Part shown: positions 25,802 through 35,281 of the stretch, in pieces | Position numbering within the stretch: position 1 is the first letter of the stretch | Layout of the letters: every line of letters begins with the position of its first letter | Assembly (NCBI RefSeq): GCF_005221285.1 | Contig: NZ_CP039886.1 | Coordinates: forward strand, 248,001-312,000 | DNA length: 64,000 nucleotides | Source of the DNA: Neisseria flavescens | GTDB taxonomy: Bacteria > Pseudomonadota > Gammaproteobacteria > Burkholderiales > Neisseriaceae | Reading direction: 5' to 3' | Notes under the pieces: model-generated | What the model was told of the DNA's origin: nothing | What the model saw: only the letters and a program-made list of their open reading frames with translations | Databases searched by the model: none | Made by a program: the position numbers and the translations under genes

Positions 25802-28387
25802 ATGTTAGAAGCCTATCGTAAAGCCGCCGCCGAGCGCGCCGCCCTTGGTATTCCCGCCCTTCCTCTGACTGCTCAGCAGACTGCTGATTTGGTTGAGCTG
25901 CTGAAAAATCCACCTGCCGGTGAAGGTGAGTTCTTGGTTGAGCTGTTGGCTCACCGCGTACCACCCGGTGTGGACGATGCCGCCAAAGTTAAAGCCTCAT
26001 TTTTGGCTGCCGTTGCCGAAGGCAGCGCATCCAGTCCGCTGATTTCCCCTGAGTATGCTACCGAGCTGTTAGGTACCATGCTTGGCGGTTACAACATTCA
26101 TGCACTCATCGAACTCTTGGACAACGACAAACTTGCACCTATTGCTGCAAATGGTCTGAAACACACTCTGTTGATGTTTGACTCTTTCCACGATGTTCAA
26201 GAAAAAGCCGAAAAAGGTAATAAATACGCGCAAGAAGTATTGCAATCTTGGGCAGATGCCGAATGGTTCACTTCTCGCGCCAAAGTTCCAGAAAAAATCA
26301 CTGTTACCGTCTTCAAAGTTGACGGTGAAACCAATACAGACGACCTCTCTCCTGCACCTGATGCATGGAGCCGTCCTGATATTCCTCTGCACGCGCTGGC
26401 GATGTTGAAAAACCCGCGCGACGGCATCAATCCTGACAAACCGGGCGAAGTCGGTCCGATTAAATTATTGGAAGAACTCAAAGCCAAAGGCCATCCTGTT
26501 GCTTACGTTGGCGATGTGGTCGGTACCGGTTCTTCACGCAAATCTGCTACCAACTCTGTAATTTGGCATACAGGCGAAGATATTCCGTTCGTACCGAACA
26601 AACGTTTCGGCGGCGTATGCCTGGGTGGCAAAATTGCTCCTATTTTCTTCAATACTCAAGAAGACTCCGGCGCATTGCCGATTGAAGTCGATGTATCTGC
26701 TCTGAAAATGGGCGATGTCGTCGATATCCTGCCTTACGAAGGCAAAATCGTGAAAAACGGCGAAACTGTTGCCGAGTTCAGCCTGAAATCTCAAGTATTG
26801 CTGGACGAAGTGCAAGCCGGTGGCCGTATTAACCTGATTATCGGTCGCGGTCTGACTGCCAAAGCACGCGAAGCACTGAAACTGCCTGCTTCTACCGAAT
26901 TCCGTCTGCCTCAAGCGCCTGCTGAAAGCAAAGCCGGTTTTACCTTGGCCCAAAAAATGGTTGGCCGTGCCTGCGGTTTGCCGGAAGGCAAAGGCGTGCG
27001 TCCGGGTACTTACTGCGAACCACGCATGACTACTGTCGGCTCGCAAGATACTACCGGTCCGATGACTCGCGATGAATTGAAAGACTTGGCTTGCTTGGGC
27101 TTCTCAGCAGATATGGTGATGCAGTCTTTCTGTCACACCGCGGCTTATCCAAAACCTGTCGATGTGAGAACCCATAAAGAATTGCCTGCCTTCATCTCTA
27201 CCCGTGGCGGCGTATCCCTGCGTCCGGGCGACGGCGTGATTCACTCATGGCTCAACCGTCTGCTGTTGCCTGACACGGTCGGTACCGGCGGCGATAGCCA
27301 TACCCGTTTCCCTATCGGTATTTCTTTCCCTGCCGGCTCCGGCTTGGTTGCTTTCGCAGCAGCTACCGGCGTAATGCCGCTCGATATGCCTGAGTCCGTA
27401 TTGGTACGCTTCAGCGGCAAACTGCAACTGGGCGTAACCCTGCGTGACTTGGTGAACGCCATTCCGCTGTACGCGATTAAACAAGGCCTGCTGACCGTTG
27501 CGAAAGCCGGTAAGAAAAACATTTTCTCCGGCCGCATCCTCGAAATCGAAGGCCTGCCTGATTTGAAAGTGGAACAAGCCTTTGAATTGACCGACGCATC
27601 CGCCGAACGCTCCGCTGCCGGCTGTACCGTGAAGCTCAACAAAGAGCCGATTATCGAGTACATGAAATCCAACATCGTGTTGATGAAAAACATGATTGCC
27701 AACGGCTATGAAGATCCGCGTACTTTGGAACGCCGCATCAAAGCCATGGAAAAATGGCTGGCGAACCCAGAATTGCTTGAAGCAGATAAAGATGCAGAAT
27801 ACGCCGCCGTGATTGAAATCAACATGGACGATATCAAAGAGCCGATTATCGCCTGCCCGAACGACCCGGACGATGTATGCTTCATGTCCGAACGTTCCGG
27901 CACCAAAATCGACGAAGTGTTCATCGGTTCTTGTATGACCAACATCGGCCACTTCCGTGCCGCTTCCAAACTCTTGGAAGGTAAGAGCGACATCCCCGTC
28001 CGTCTGTGGGTAGCGCCGCCGACCAAAATGGACGCGAAAGAGTTGTCCGACGAAGGCCACTACGGCGTACTCGGTCGCGCCGGTGCGCGTATGGAAATGC
28101 CGGGTTGTTCGCTGTGTATGGGAAACCAAGCCCAAGTACACGAAGGCGCGACTGTAATGTCCACTTCTACCCGTAACTTCCCGAACCGCTTGGGTAAAAA
28201 CACCTTTGTTTACCTCGGCTCGGCAGAGTTGGCGGCAATCTGCTCCAAACTGGGTAAAATCCCGACTGTTGAAGAATACCAAGCCAATATCGGTATCATC
28301 AACGAGCAGGGCGACCAAATCTACCGCTACATGAACTTCAACGAAATCGACAGCTACAACGAAGTAGCCGAAACCGTGAATGTTTAA
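25802..28387 (+). CDS. acnB: aconitate hydratase B / 2-methylisocitrate dehydratase
   Basis: TCA-cycle isomerase of citrate and isocitrate, and likely 2-methylisocitrate. The 861 residues match AcnB: an N-terminal HEAT-like domain, the swivelling domain placed before the catalytic core (AYVGDVVGTGSSRKSATNSV), and the cluster cysteines in IGSCMTNIGH and GCSLCMGNQA near the C-terminus. The ATG at 25802 follows AAAGGAACAAAGAG. The gene stands alone, with a 200-base AT-rich upstream region. Confidence 0.97.
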   Translation: MLEAYRKAAAERAALGIPALPLTAQQTADLVELLKNPPAGEGEFLVELLAHRVPPGVDDAAKVKASFLAAVAEGSASSPLISPEYATELLGTMLGGYNIHALIELLDNDKLAPIAANGLKHTLLMFDSFHDVQEKAEKGNKYAQEVLQSWADAEWFTSRAKVPEKITVTVFKVDGETNTDDLSPAPDAWSRPDIPLHALAMLKNPRDGINPDKPGEVGPIKLLEELKAKGHPVAYVGDVVGTGSSRKSATNSVIWHTGEDIPFVPNKRFGGVCLGGKIAPIFFNTQEDSGALPIEVDVSALKMGDVVDILPYEGKIVKNGETVAEFSLKSQVLLDEVQAGGRINLIIGRGLTAKAREALKLPASTEFRLPQAPAESKAGFTLAQKMVGRACGLPEGKGVRPGTYCEPRMTTVGSQDTTGPMTRDELKDLACLGFSADMVMQSFCHTAAYPKPVDVRTHKELPAFISTRGGVSLRPGDGVIHSWLNRLLLPDTVGTGGDSHTRFPIGISFPAGSGLVAFAAATGVMPLDMPESVLVRFSGKLQLGVTLRDLVNAIPLYAIKQGLLTVAKAGKKNIFSGRILEIEGLPDLKVEQAFELTDASAERSAAGCTVKLNKEPIIEYMKSNIVLMKNMIANGYEDPRTLERRIKAMEKWLANPELLEADKDAEYAAVIEINMDDIKEPIIACPNDPDDVCFMSERSGTKIDEVFIGSCMTNIGHFRAASKLLEGKSDIPVRLWVAPPTKMDAKELSDEGHYGVLGRAGARMEMPGCSLCMGNQAQVHEGATVMSTSTRNFPNRLGKNTFVYLGSAELAAICSKLGKIPTVEEYQANIGIINEQGDQIYRYMNFNEIDSYNEVAETVNV

Positions 28388-28406
28388 TATAGCAAGGTAA
28401 ACCGAT

Positions 28407-28442
28407 TTTCAGACGGCCCTAAATAATAAAGGCCGTCTGAAA
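28407..28442. terminator. uptake-sequence terminator after acnB
   Basis: Inverted AGG-type uptake sequences 20 bases after acnB. Confidence 0.8.
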
Positions 28443-28491
28443 CGGAAAAATAAAGGGCGTGTTCATCACGTCCTTTTTATTTTTAGTTTAA

Positions 28492-28598
28492 TATAGTGGA
28501 TTAAATTTAAACCAGTACGGCGTTGCCTCGCCTTGCCGTACTATCTGTACTGTCTGCGGCTTCGTCGCCTTGTCCTGATTTAAATTTAATCCACTATA
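28492..28598. repeat. Correia repeat enclosed element, short form (107 bases)
   Basis: Same TATAGTGGATTAA ends as the element at 18415 but lacking about 50 internal bases, the common deleted form. It lies between the acnB terminator and the rhlE terminator, where insertion is harmless. Confidence 0.9.
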
Positions 28599-28634
28599 AA
28601 AGGCCGTCTGAAAGATAAGTTTCAGACGGCCTTT
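28599..28634. terminator. uptake-sequence terminator after rhlE
   Basis: Inverted AGG-type uptake sequences with a short loop, downstream of rhlE on the minus strand. Confidence 0.8.
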
Positions 28635-28675
28635 GCTTAGGATAAATAATCAGAAAACCGATTAATCAGCGTTGT

Positions 28676-30067
28676 TTACTTTACGCCAAAGCCAGGTTGG
28701 AGCAGGGCGCAAGGCTGACGCTTGTGACGGCTGCGGCGTGTTCTACCGGCAATTTTGCCGCAGACAATACCCGGATCGTTTTTCTCTTCTACTTTTTTCG
28801 AGTTTTTGTCTGATTTATTCGCGTATTCGTTGCGTTTGTTTCTATCATCGCGGCGAGAGCGGCTGTCGTTGTGCTGAACCGGTTGCGCTTCGGCTTCATC
28901 TTGATTGTCGTTGCCCCACCAATGCGGCTCAAAGCCTTCGATGCGTTCCACATTCAAATCGCTGCCGGTCAGCTCTTTAATGGATTCAAACATTTTCTGC
29001 TCGGTTTTATCCATTAAGGAAATGGCAACGCCGTCGGCACCGGCCCGGCCGGTACGTCCGATGCGGTGGACGTAGTCTTCAGGTTGGGTTGGCAGCTCGT
29101 AGTTGATGACGAAAGGCAACTCGGCAATATCCAGGCCGCGCGCTGCAACGTCAGTGGCAACCAGAACGCGCAATGTACCTTCTTTAAAGGCGTTGAGGGT
29201 TTCCAGTCGGCTTTGTTGGGATTTGTCGCCGTGGATGGATTGCGCGGCAATGTTGCGACGGACGAGGTCTCGGGTAACTTGATCGACACTTTGTTTGGTT
29301 TTGCAGAATACAATGACTTGATTCATATGCAAATCAACAATCAGACGTTCGAGCAGGTTGCGTTTTTTGAGTGCATCAACGGCAATGATGTGTTGCTCGA
29401 CATTGGCGTTGGTGGTGTTTTGCGCAGCCACTTCAACCATTTCAGGCGTGTGCATAAAATCTTGCGCAAGCTTGCGGATAGGTGGTGAGAAAGTGGCGGA
29501 GAAAAGCAGGGTTTGTCGCTGTTTGGGCAGCATCTGCATGATTTTACGGATATCGTCGATAAAACCCATATCAAGCATACGGTCGGCTTCATCGAGTACA
29601 ACGATTTCAACTTTGTTTAAATTGATGTTTTTTTGTTTAACGTGGTCGAGCAGTCGGCCAACCGTAGCGACAACGATTTCGCAACCGGCGCGCAAGTCGG
29701 CAGTTTGTTTGTCCATATTGACGCCGCCGAAGAGGACGGTGTGGCGCAAAGGAAGATTTTTAATGTAGGCCTGCACGTTTTGATCGATTTGATCGGCCAG
29801 TTCGCGGGTTGGGGTCAATACCAACATGCGGACAGGATGCATGGCAGGGGAGGTGCTGGATGTGGCGTAGCGTTTCAGGCGTTCGAGGCTGGGCAGCATA
29901 AAGGCGGCGGTTTTGCCTGTGCCGGTTTGTGCTGCGGCCAAAAGGTCGTGTCCTGCCAAGGCTTTAGGAATCGCTGCGGCTTGAATAGGCGTCGGGTTTT
30001 CATAACCCTGATCGGTCAGGGCAGAGACTAATTCGCTGCCTAAACCGAGTGAAGAGAAAGGATTCAT
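28676..30067 (-). CDS. rhlE: DEAD-box ATP-dependent RNA helicase, RhlE type
   Basis: A 463-residue RNA helicase. Motifs in order: Q-motif GYENPTPIQ, Walker A AAQTGTGKT, PTRELADQ, DEADRMLDMGF, SATF, and HRIGRTGRAG. The C-terminal tail is basic and low in complexity (SRSRRDDRNKRNE, then TRRSRHKRQP), as in RNA-binding tails. The ATG at 30067 (MNPFSSLGLG) is conserved; an in-frame extension to 30262 reads through two uptake sequences and is rejected. Role is probably RNA turnover or ribosome assembly. Confidence 0.93.
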   Translation of the reverse strand: MNPFSSLGLGSELVSALTDQGYENPTPIQAAAIPKALAGHDLLAAAQTGTGKTAAFMLPSLERLKRYATSSTSPAMHPVRMLVLTPTRELADQIDQNVQAYIKNLPLRHTVLFGGVNMDKQTADLRAGCEIVVATVGRLLDHVKQKNINLNKVEIVVLDEADRMLDMGFIDDIRKIMQMLPKQRQTLLFSATFSPPIRKLAQDFMHTPEMVEVAAQNTTNANVEQHIIAVDALKKRNLLERLIVDLHMNQVIVFCKTKQSVDQVTRDLVRRNIAAQSIHGDKSQQSRLETLNAFKEGTLRVLVATDVAARGLDIAELPFVINYELPTQPEDYVHRIGRTGRAGADGVAISLMDKTEQKMFESIKELTGSDLNVERIEGFEPHWWGNDNQDEAEAQPVQHNDSRSRRDDRNKRNEYANKSDKNSKKVEEKNDPGIVCGKIAGRTRRSRHKRQPCALLQPGFGVK

Positions 30068-30499
30068 GATGGTGGCTTTCTGTTCAGACGGCCTTTTGAA
30101 TGATGAGGCCGTCTGAAAAATCTGATTCTGAAATGGACAAACCGCAGTATGATGTTGATTCTGCGGTTTGAAAAAATGGGGAGCGGAACAATCCGTCAAG
30201 TAGTCCATTATGCCATAAAAAGAGGGACTCCCCAAATGATGGTTGCGGTTAGGAACAGCCATGTTTTGATATTTTTACAGTGAAAAAACAGAAAAATTTA
30301 CTGGCCTGCAAGATTTTGAGTTTATTGGGAATTAAGCATTTGTCTTAACGTCAATAGAATTAATTTATCAAAAACTTACAGGCTGAAATGAAACTAAATT
30401 GTACTTACGTACTCAATATTGAGGTGCGGGGCTTGTTTTGTAGCCTGTATCTCCCGTTTAACGGTAAACCATAAAATCAAAATTTAGGAATATACAATT
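30068..30499. promoter_or_regulatory. 432-base gap between rhlE and a lipoprotein gene
   Basis: The genes diverge. An inverted uptake pair with a 12-base loop lies at 30084-30118, close to the rhlE start. The rest is AT-rich and should hold both promoters, including TTGTACTTACGTACTCAATATTGAG at 30398 onward, which is partly palindromic in two short blocks. No gene or known RNA seen. Confidence 0.45.
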
Positions 30500-30838
30500 A
30501 TGAAAACTTTATTGATCGCTCTTGCAACCGGTAGCCTGATGTTGGCAGCTTGTTCTTCTTCCAAACCTAAAGAAGCGGCAGCACTACGCATCACTGTTGA
30601 AGAAGCAATGACTCAATGCCAACAAGCATCTGGTGAAAATGCTGACCGCGCTGTATTTGATGCCTGCATGAAAGACAAAGGCTATCAACGTACCGCTGAA
30701 TCAGCTGCCTCCGAGCCTGCTGCATCTGAGCCTGTAGCTGCTCCTGAAACTGCTGTTCCTGCTCCTGAAGCTGCGGCTTCTGAGCCTGCCGCCAAAGCTG
30801 CTCCTGCTAAAAAAGCTGTTAAGAAAGCAAAAAAATAA
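30500..30838 (+). CDS. small lipoprotein with Ala/Pro/Lys-rich tail
   Basis: A 112-residue precursor. The lipobox LMLAAC ends a signal of about 18 residues, so the mature protein is lipid-anchored. Residues 30-65 form a small domain with two cysteines (TQCQQAS and DACMKDKGY). From about residue 72 the chain repeats SEPA and PEAA units and ends in a basic AAPAKKAVKKAKK. The tail resembles spacers that reach peptidoglycan or nucleic acid, but no function is known. A single gene with its own terminator. Confidence 0.75.
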   Translation: MKTLLIALATGSLMLAACSSSKPKEAAALRITVEEAMTQCQQASGENADRAVFDACMKDKGYQRTAESAASEPAASEPVAAPETAVPAPEAAASEPAAKAAPAKKAVKKAKK

Positions 30839-30908
30839 GCTTCATAAAATTTAAGGAAGTCACTCTCATCAATACTCCGGATGAAAGCAGACTTAGAGCA
30901 ACTTGAAA

Positions 30909-30945
30909 ACAAAGGCCGTCTGAATATGTTTCAGACGGCCTTTGT
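30909..30945. terminator. uptake-sequence terminator after the lipoprotein gene
   Basis: Inverted AGG-type uptake sequences with a tight loop, followed by a T run. Confidence 0.8.
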
Positions 30946-30987
30946 TTTTCATGTATAAGGCCATTATTCAGAGATATGTTTAAAAAT

Positions 30988-31018
30988 AAAAAAGACGTGT
31001 AACGGGTACACGTCTTTT
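30988..31018 (-). terminator. intrinsic terminator of clpX
   Basis: An 8-base-pair GACGTGTA stem with a 5-base loop is flanked by A and T runs, 15 bases past clpX. It is a classical intrinsic terminator without an uptake sequence and may work in both directions. Confidence 0.85.
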
Positions 31019-31032
31019 TCGGAGAATGATCC

Positions 31033-32298
31033 TTATTGCTTATATTCGCTGCCGTCTTCACGGAAAAGTTTTGGCTGTTCGCCTTTTTCCACGACCTCTT
31101 TATTGATGACGACTTTTGCTACGCCTTTCAAATCCGGTAGGGCGTACATGGTGTCCAAGAGGCAACGTTCGACGATAGAGCGCAGGCCGCGCGCACCAGT
31201 TTTACGTTCCATCGCCAGTTTGGCGATGCTGCGCAAGGCGTCTTCTTCAAACTCAAGGCCGACATCTTCCATTTCAAACAAGGTTTGATATTGTTTGACC
31301 AAGGCATTTTTCGGTTCGGTCAAAATGTTGACCAAAGCATCTTCGTCCAATTCTGCCAATGTGGCAATCACGGGCAGACGGCCGATAAGCTCGGGAATCA
31401 AACCGAATTTAATCAAGTCTTCAGGCTCGACTGTTTCAAACAGGGCTGAAATATCGGCGTTTTCATCTTTGCTGTGCACCGCCGCACCAAAGCCGATACC
31501 GCCTTTTTCAGTACGTTGTCGGATGACTTTTTCCAAGCCGGCAAATGCGCCACCGCAGATAAAGAGGATGTTGGTGGTATCAACGTTGATGAATTCTTGG
31601 TTCGGATGTTTGCGGCCGCCTTGAGGGGGAACGCTGGCTACCGTGCCTTCAATCAGTTTCAGCAAGGCTTGTTGCACGCCTTCGCCGGATACGTCGCGCG
31701 TGATGGACGGATTGTCGCTTTTGCGTGAAATTTTATCGATTTCATCGATATAAACGATGCCACGCTGGGCTTTTTCAACGTCAAAATCACATTTGCCTAA
31801 AAGTTTGGTGATGATTTGTTCGACGTCTTCACCGACATAACCGGCTTCGGTCAAAGTTGTGGCATCCGCCATGACAAAAGGTACATCCAGTTTGCGTGCC
31901 AAGGATTGCGCTAACAGGGTTTTACCTGAGCCGGTAGGACCGATGAGCAGGATATTGGATTTGGATAATTCAACTTTGCCCTCTGCTTTCGGGTGGCGCA
32001 GGCGTTTGTAGTGGTTGTAAACCGATACTGCCAACGCTTTTTTTGCGTGTTCCTGACCGATAACGTGGTCGTTGAGATTGGCAACGATTTCGGCCGGGGT
32101 AGGCAGTTTTTTCTCGGTGTTTTCTTCTTTCGCTTTGGCAAGCTCGTTTTCAATCTCGCCGGACTCGTTGTCTTGCAGCATCATGCCGCAAGTTTCTACA
32201 CATTCGTTGCAAATGAAGGCGTGTTCGCCTTCGATCAGATTTTTAACGTCGTTTTCGGACTTCCCGCAGAATGAACAGGTGCGTTTTTCTTCAGACAT
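31033..32298 (-). CDS. clpX: ATP-dependent Clp protease ATP-binding subunit ClpX
   Basis: The AAA+ unfoldase that feeds ClpP. The 421 residues start with the zinc-binding domain (CSFCGK and CNECVETC), then Walker A GPTGSGKT, pore loop GYVGED, Walker B YIDEIDK and the sensor/arginine region ELIGRLPV. The ATG at 32298 (MSEEKRTCSF) is preceded by GAAGAAA. No clpP lies next to it. An in-frame extension to 32508 is not coding-like. Confidence 0.97.
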   Translation of the reverse strand: MSEEKRTCSFCGKSENDVKNLIEGEHAFICNECVETCGMMLQDNESGEIENELAKAKEENTEKKLPTPAEIVANLNDHVIGQEHAKKALAVSVYNHYKRLRHPKAEGKVELSKSNILLIGPTGSGKTLLAQSLARKLDVPFVMADATTLTEAGYVGEDVEQIITKLLGKCDFDVEKAQRGIVYIDEIDKISRKSDNPSITRDVSGEGVQQALLKLIEGTVASVPPQGGRKHPNQEFINVDTTNILFICGGAFAGLEKVIRQRTEKGGIGFGAAVHSKDENADISALFETVEPEDLIKFGLIPELIGRLPVIATLAELDEDALVNILTEPKNALVKQYQTLFEMEDVGLEFEEDALRSIAKLAMERKTGARGLRSIVERCLLDTMYALPDLKGVAKVVINKEVVEKGEQPKLFREDGSEYKQ

Positions 32299-32587
32299 AA
32301 TAATTTCTTCGTATGATTGTATGGAGGCTGTGTTGTAAAGGGGGAACAGATATTTCGGGCGTATTGCCGGATTGAGGGAATGCCTCTGACAAAGGAGTCT
32401 AAGTATAATGACTATCTTGTGTTTTTTCAAATCAGAGCAGGCATTGCGCCGTATCGTGTAAGAAACAGATGAGGGTGCTGGATTTGAATATCTCGCAAAC
32501 AAACGCAAAGTTTTCTCAACTCGCTTTACAATTAGCGAAAAATTTAACAGAATGTTGAATTAAATGTATTTTTTTGAATTGGCAGAT

Positions 32588-33520
32588 ATGAAATTCTATA
32601 AAACTTTAGGAATGGTATGGACAGGTGTGGCATTGGTCTTTGCTTCTGCGCCTGCCGTTGCCGATGATATGGATGTATTGGGACAATTTTTGGAGCAAAA
32701 TTTCCCAGTGCAAAATGACCCGATGGAAGCTTTTGCGTTGAGTCATGCCGACCAAGTCGAAGCGCAAGCCACTTTGGCAGGTCCTCTGCTTTCTTCGCAA
32801 TCTGCTTTGATTTTCAATAATAAAACCGGTGAAGTGCTGTATCAGAAAAACCCTGATCGTGTCATGCCGATTGCCTCTATTTCCAAATTGATGAGCGCAA
32901 TGGTGGTGTTGGATGCGCATCTGGATATGAACGAGCCTATCACGATTACCGAGGCTGAAATCGACCGTTTGAAAGGTACGGGCAGCCGTTTGAGTATCGG
33001 TACAACACTGACTCGCGGCGAATTGTTGCACCTGAGCCTGATGAGCAGTGAAAACCGTGCTACCCATGCGTTGGGCCGTACCTATCCGGGCGGTCTGAGC
33101 GCGTTTGTTGCGGCAATGAATGCCAAAGCACAAAGCCTGGGCATGAGCAGCAGCCGTTTCTATGAGCCTACCGGTTTGAATTTCCAAAACGTTTCAACTG
33201 CGCGTGATTTGAACCGCATGGTTGCGGCAGCCAGCAAATATCCGCTGATCCGCAAAAATTCTACTTCAAATTACGGCTCGGTTTGGACGGTAAACGGTCG
33301 TCAAAACTACAAAAACTCCAATGCATTGGTGCGTGAGGGCAGCTGGAATATTGAATTACAGAAAACCGGCTATATCCGCGAGGCAGGACGTTCTATGGTG
33401 GTTAAGGCCAATGTACAGAATCAGCCGATTACTATCGTATTGCTCAACTCTCCGTCTTCTACAACACGCGTGAACGATGCGCGTAAGATTGAGTCTTGGA
33501 TGTTGCAGCGCCGCTCTTAA
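32588..33520 (+). CDS. pbpG: D-alanyl-D-alanine endopeptidase (PBP7 type)
   Basis: A 310-residue periplasmic serine peptidase of family S11 that cuts peptidoglycan cross-links. It has a signal peptide ending SAPAVADD, the catalytic SISK (SxxK), SSEN (SxN) and KTG in LQKTGYI. There is no C-terminal amphipathic anchor of the DacA kind, as expected for PBP7. The start at 32588 gives a normal signal; an in-frame ATG at 32564 adds eight residues. Confidence 0.9.
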   Translation: MKFYKTLGMVWTGVALVFASAPAVADDMDVLGQFLEQNFPVQNDPMEAFALSHADQVEAQATLAGPLLSSQSALIFNNKTGEVLYQKNPDRVMPIASISKLMSAMVVLDAHLDMNEPITITEAEIDRLKGTGSRLSIGTTLTRGELLHLSLMSSENRATHALGRTYPGGLSAFVAAMNAKAQSLGMSSSRFYEPTGLNFQNVSTARDLNRMVAAASKYPLIRKNSTSNYGSVWTVNGRQNYKNSNALVREGSWNIELQKTGYIREAGRSMVVKANVQNQPITIVLLNSPSSTTRVNDARKIESWMLQRRS

Positions 33521-33530
33521 AATATTACGC

Positions 33531-33566
33531 TTAAAGGCCGTCTGAAACCGTTCAGACGGCCTTTTG
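33531..33566. terminator. uptake-sequence terminator after pbpG
   Basis: Inverted AGG-type uptake sequences, tight loop, followed by TTTTGTG. Confidence 0.8.
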
Positions 33567-33623
33567 TGTAAAGTGTATTAAATTTGGATACAATGTCGTT
33601 ACGTTAACTTAAAAACACAAAAC

Positions 33624-33755
33624 ATGTTGAAAAAATGGAATAAAAAATATTGGGCCGGCATGGGCGTGATTTTGGCGTTGACCGGCTGTACTTCTGTAGC
33701 AGATATGGTTGGCTACGATACCGCGACTTTAAATGAAGATGCGGCTAAAAGTTAG
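33624..33755 (+). pseudogene. M48 metalloprotease lipoprotein, N-terminal fragment
   Basis: Forty-three residues with a lipoprotein signal (lipobox LALTGC) and the start of the mature protein, ending ATLNEDAAKS. The stop TAG is formed by the last two bases of the TTA target site plus the first base of the inserted element. The reading frame resumes at 34573 with YTQVIQKARGQ; deleting the element and one target copy restores a continuous gene. The fragment would make only a short lipopeptide. Confidence 0.9.
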
Positions 33756-34572
33756 AACCTGTATTCACAAACAACTATTTGATAAATTTTAATATTTATG
33801 AAATATACCCTAGTTTGACAAAATTTTCAGCAGATAAATTCGTCTGCTCAAAATCTTTTGCCAAACGTCGAGACCAACCCAACCATGCAAACGTTCGTTC
33901 TACAATCCAACGTTTGGGCAGAATATGCCAAGAAATATCTTGAATTTTCTTTGAAATCTCAACAGTTAAACCCAATTGCTCCGATACTTCGCGCTCAAAT
34001 GTATTCCGATAACCTGCGTCTGCACAGAAACCTTTTAAACCCGGATAGGTCTCAAACGCTTTTTTTGCTGCAAAAATACCTGCTTTTGTGTCATGAATAT
34101 TGGCTGCATGAACCACAACAGACAATAGGTTACCCAACGTATCAACAGCTATATGTCGCTTACGGCCTTTGATTTTTTTACCTCCGTCAAAACCTTTATC
34201 ATGTGCGCCGGAAGCTGTTTTGACACTTTGCGAATCAATAATGGCATAAGTCGGCATCGCTTGTTTTTGATGGATTAAACGTTTTTTTGAACCAATGCCA
34301 AAAGAATCCTATCCCATAAGCCTGATTGGTTGGCTCTGCGATAGAAACTCCATACGGTCGGATAAGGTGGAAAATCATTGGGCAGCATACGCCATTGGCA
34401 ACCTGTTTTGGTAATGTACAAAACGGCATTCACTCATTTACGTTTATCCCATTTGTAGTGGCGTAGCCGGTTAAAATGTGGCTCAATCGCTTGCCATTGG
34501 GCATCTGTTAAGTCTGTTGGGTAGGATTTCCTAGTCATAAAGATATTTTATCATTTTTGTGAATACAGGTTC
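33755..34572. mobile_element. IS5-family insertion sequence (818 bases) with TTA target duplication
   Basis: Terminal inverted repeats of at least 17 bases, GAACCTGTATTCACAAA, bound the element. TTA is duplicated at 33752-33754 and 34573-34575. A 3-base TNA target suits the IS1031/ISL2 branches of IS5. It splits an M48 protease gene, and the ancestral reading AGT TAC ACA is exactly rebuilt when it is removed. The transposase inside is broken. Confidence 0.9.
33796..34538 (-). pseudogene. IS5-family transposase, degenerate
   Basis: The N-terminal frame begins MTRKSYPTDLTDAQWQAIEP and meets a TGA at codon 35 (34434-34436). The same frame continues (CQWRMLPNDFPPYPTVW) to an A7 run at 34282-34288 (minus strand), where one base is missing; the C-terminal DDE part (AIIDSQSVKT, DAGYR, RWIVERTFAWL) follows in another frame. 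Full length would be about 247 residues. Two lesions make this copy inactive. Confidence 0.88.
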
Positions 34573-35218
34573 TTACACACAAGTCATTCAAAAAGCGCGT
34601 GGTCAAAAAGCTTTGGATGTTTCATCTCCAACCGCTCAACGTGTTCAACGCGTGTTTGCACGTCTGCGTCCTCATGCTGAGCGCGTCAACAAAACCGGCG
34701 TGCCTTTCAACTGGCAGATGAACGTTATCCGCAGTGATGAAATGAATGCATGGGCAATGCCGGGCGGTAAAATGGCCGTGTACACCGGCATAGTAGAAAA
34801 ATTGAAGCTGACTGATGCTGAAATTGCCGCTGTTGTCGGCCATGAAATGACCCATGCTTTGTTGGAGCACAGTAAAAAAGCTTTGGGCGGACAAGTGTTG
34901 ACCGGCTTGGGCGGTTCGATTTTGGCCAGCTCAACCGGTGTGGATGGTGATTTGGTCGGTTTGGGTGCAGATTTGTTGGCAACCAAACCGTTCTCACGTT
35001 ATCAGGAAAGCGAAGCGGATGCCGGCGGTGTGCGTTTGATGGCTGAAGCAGGCTACAACCCTGAGGCAGCGGTAAGCGTGTGGGAAAAAATGAACAAAGT
35101 ACAGGGCGGCAGCTCATTGTCTATTTTGTCGACCCACCCGACCAATCAGGCGCGTATCAATGCAATCCGCAAAATGTTGCCTGAAGTGATGCCGATTTAT
35201 CAGAAAAATAAACGTTAA
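34559..35218 (+). pseudogene. M48 metalloprotease, catalytic part downstream of the IS
   Basis: The 3' part of the split gene, in the YggG/LoiP-like M48 family of periplasmic zinc proteases. It keeps HEMTH (the zinc site), the downstream ESEADAGG with the third zinc ligand, and STHPTNQAR. A GTG at 34559 in the right end of the IS opens the frame (MNTGSYTQV), so a 219-residue protein without signal peptide could in theory be made, but no ribosome site is seen. Loss of export implies loss of function. Confidence 0.85.
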
Positions 35219-35281
35219 TTTGACGTATTGATGATTTTGCCGGTTTGAACAGATGATTCGAACCGGCAAAGTTTTATGGTT

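Noticed and set aside
27245..28318. Long open frame antisense to acnB
   Set aside because: Shadow of a strongly coding gene; no motif.
30068..30262. N-terminal extension of rhlE
   Set aside because: Reads through uptake sequences and lacks conservation; ATG at 30067 is the known start.
34235..34429. Separate 64-codon frame inside the IS
   Set aside because: It is the transposase region read in the wrong frame.
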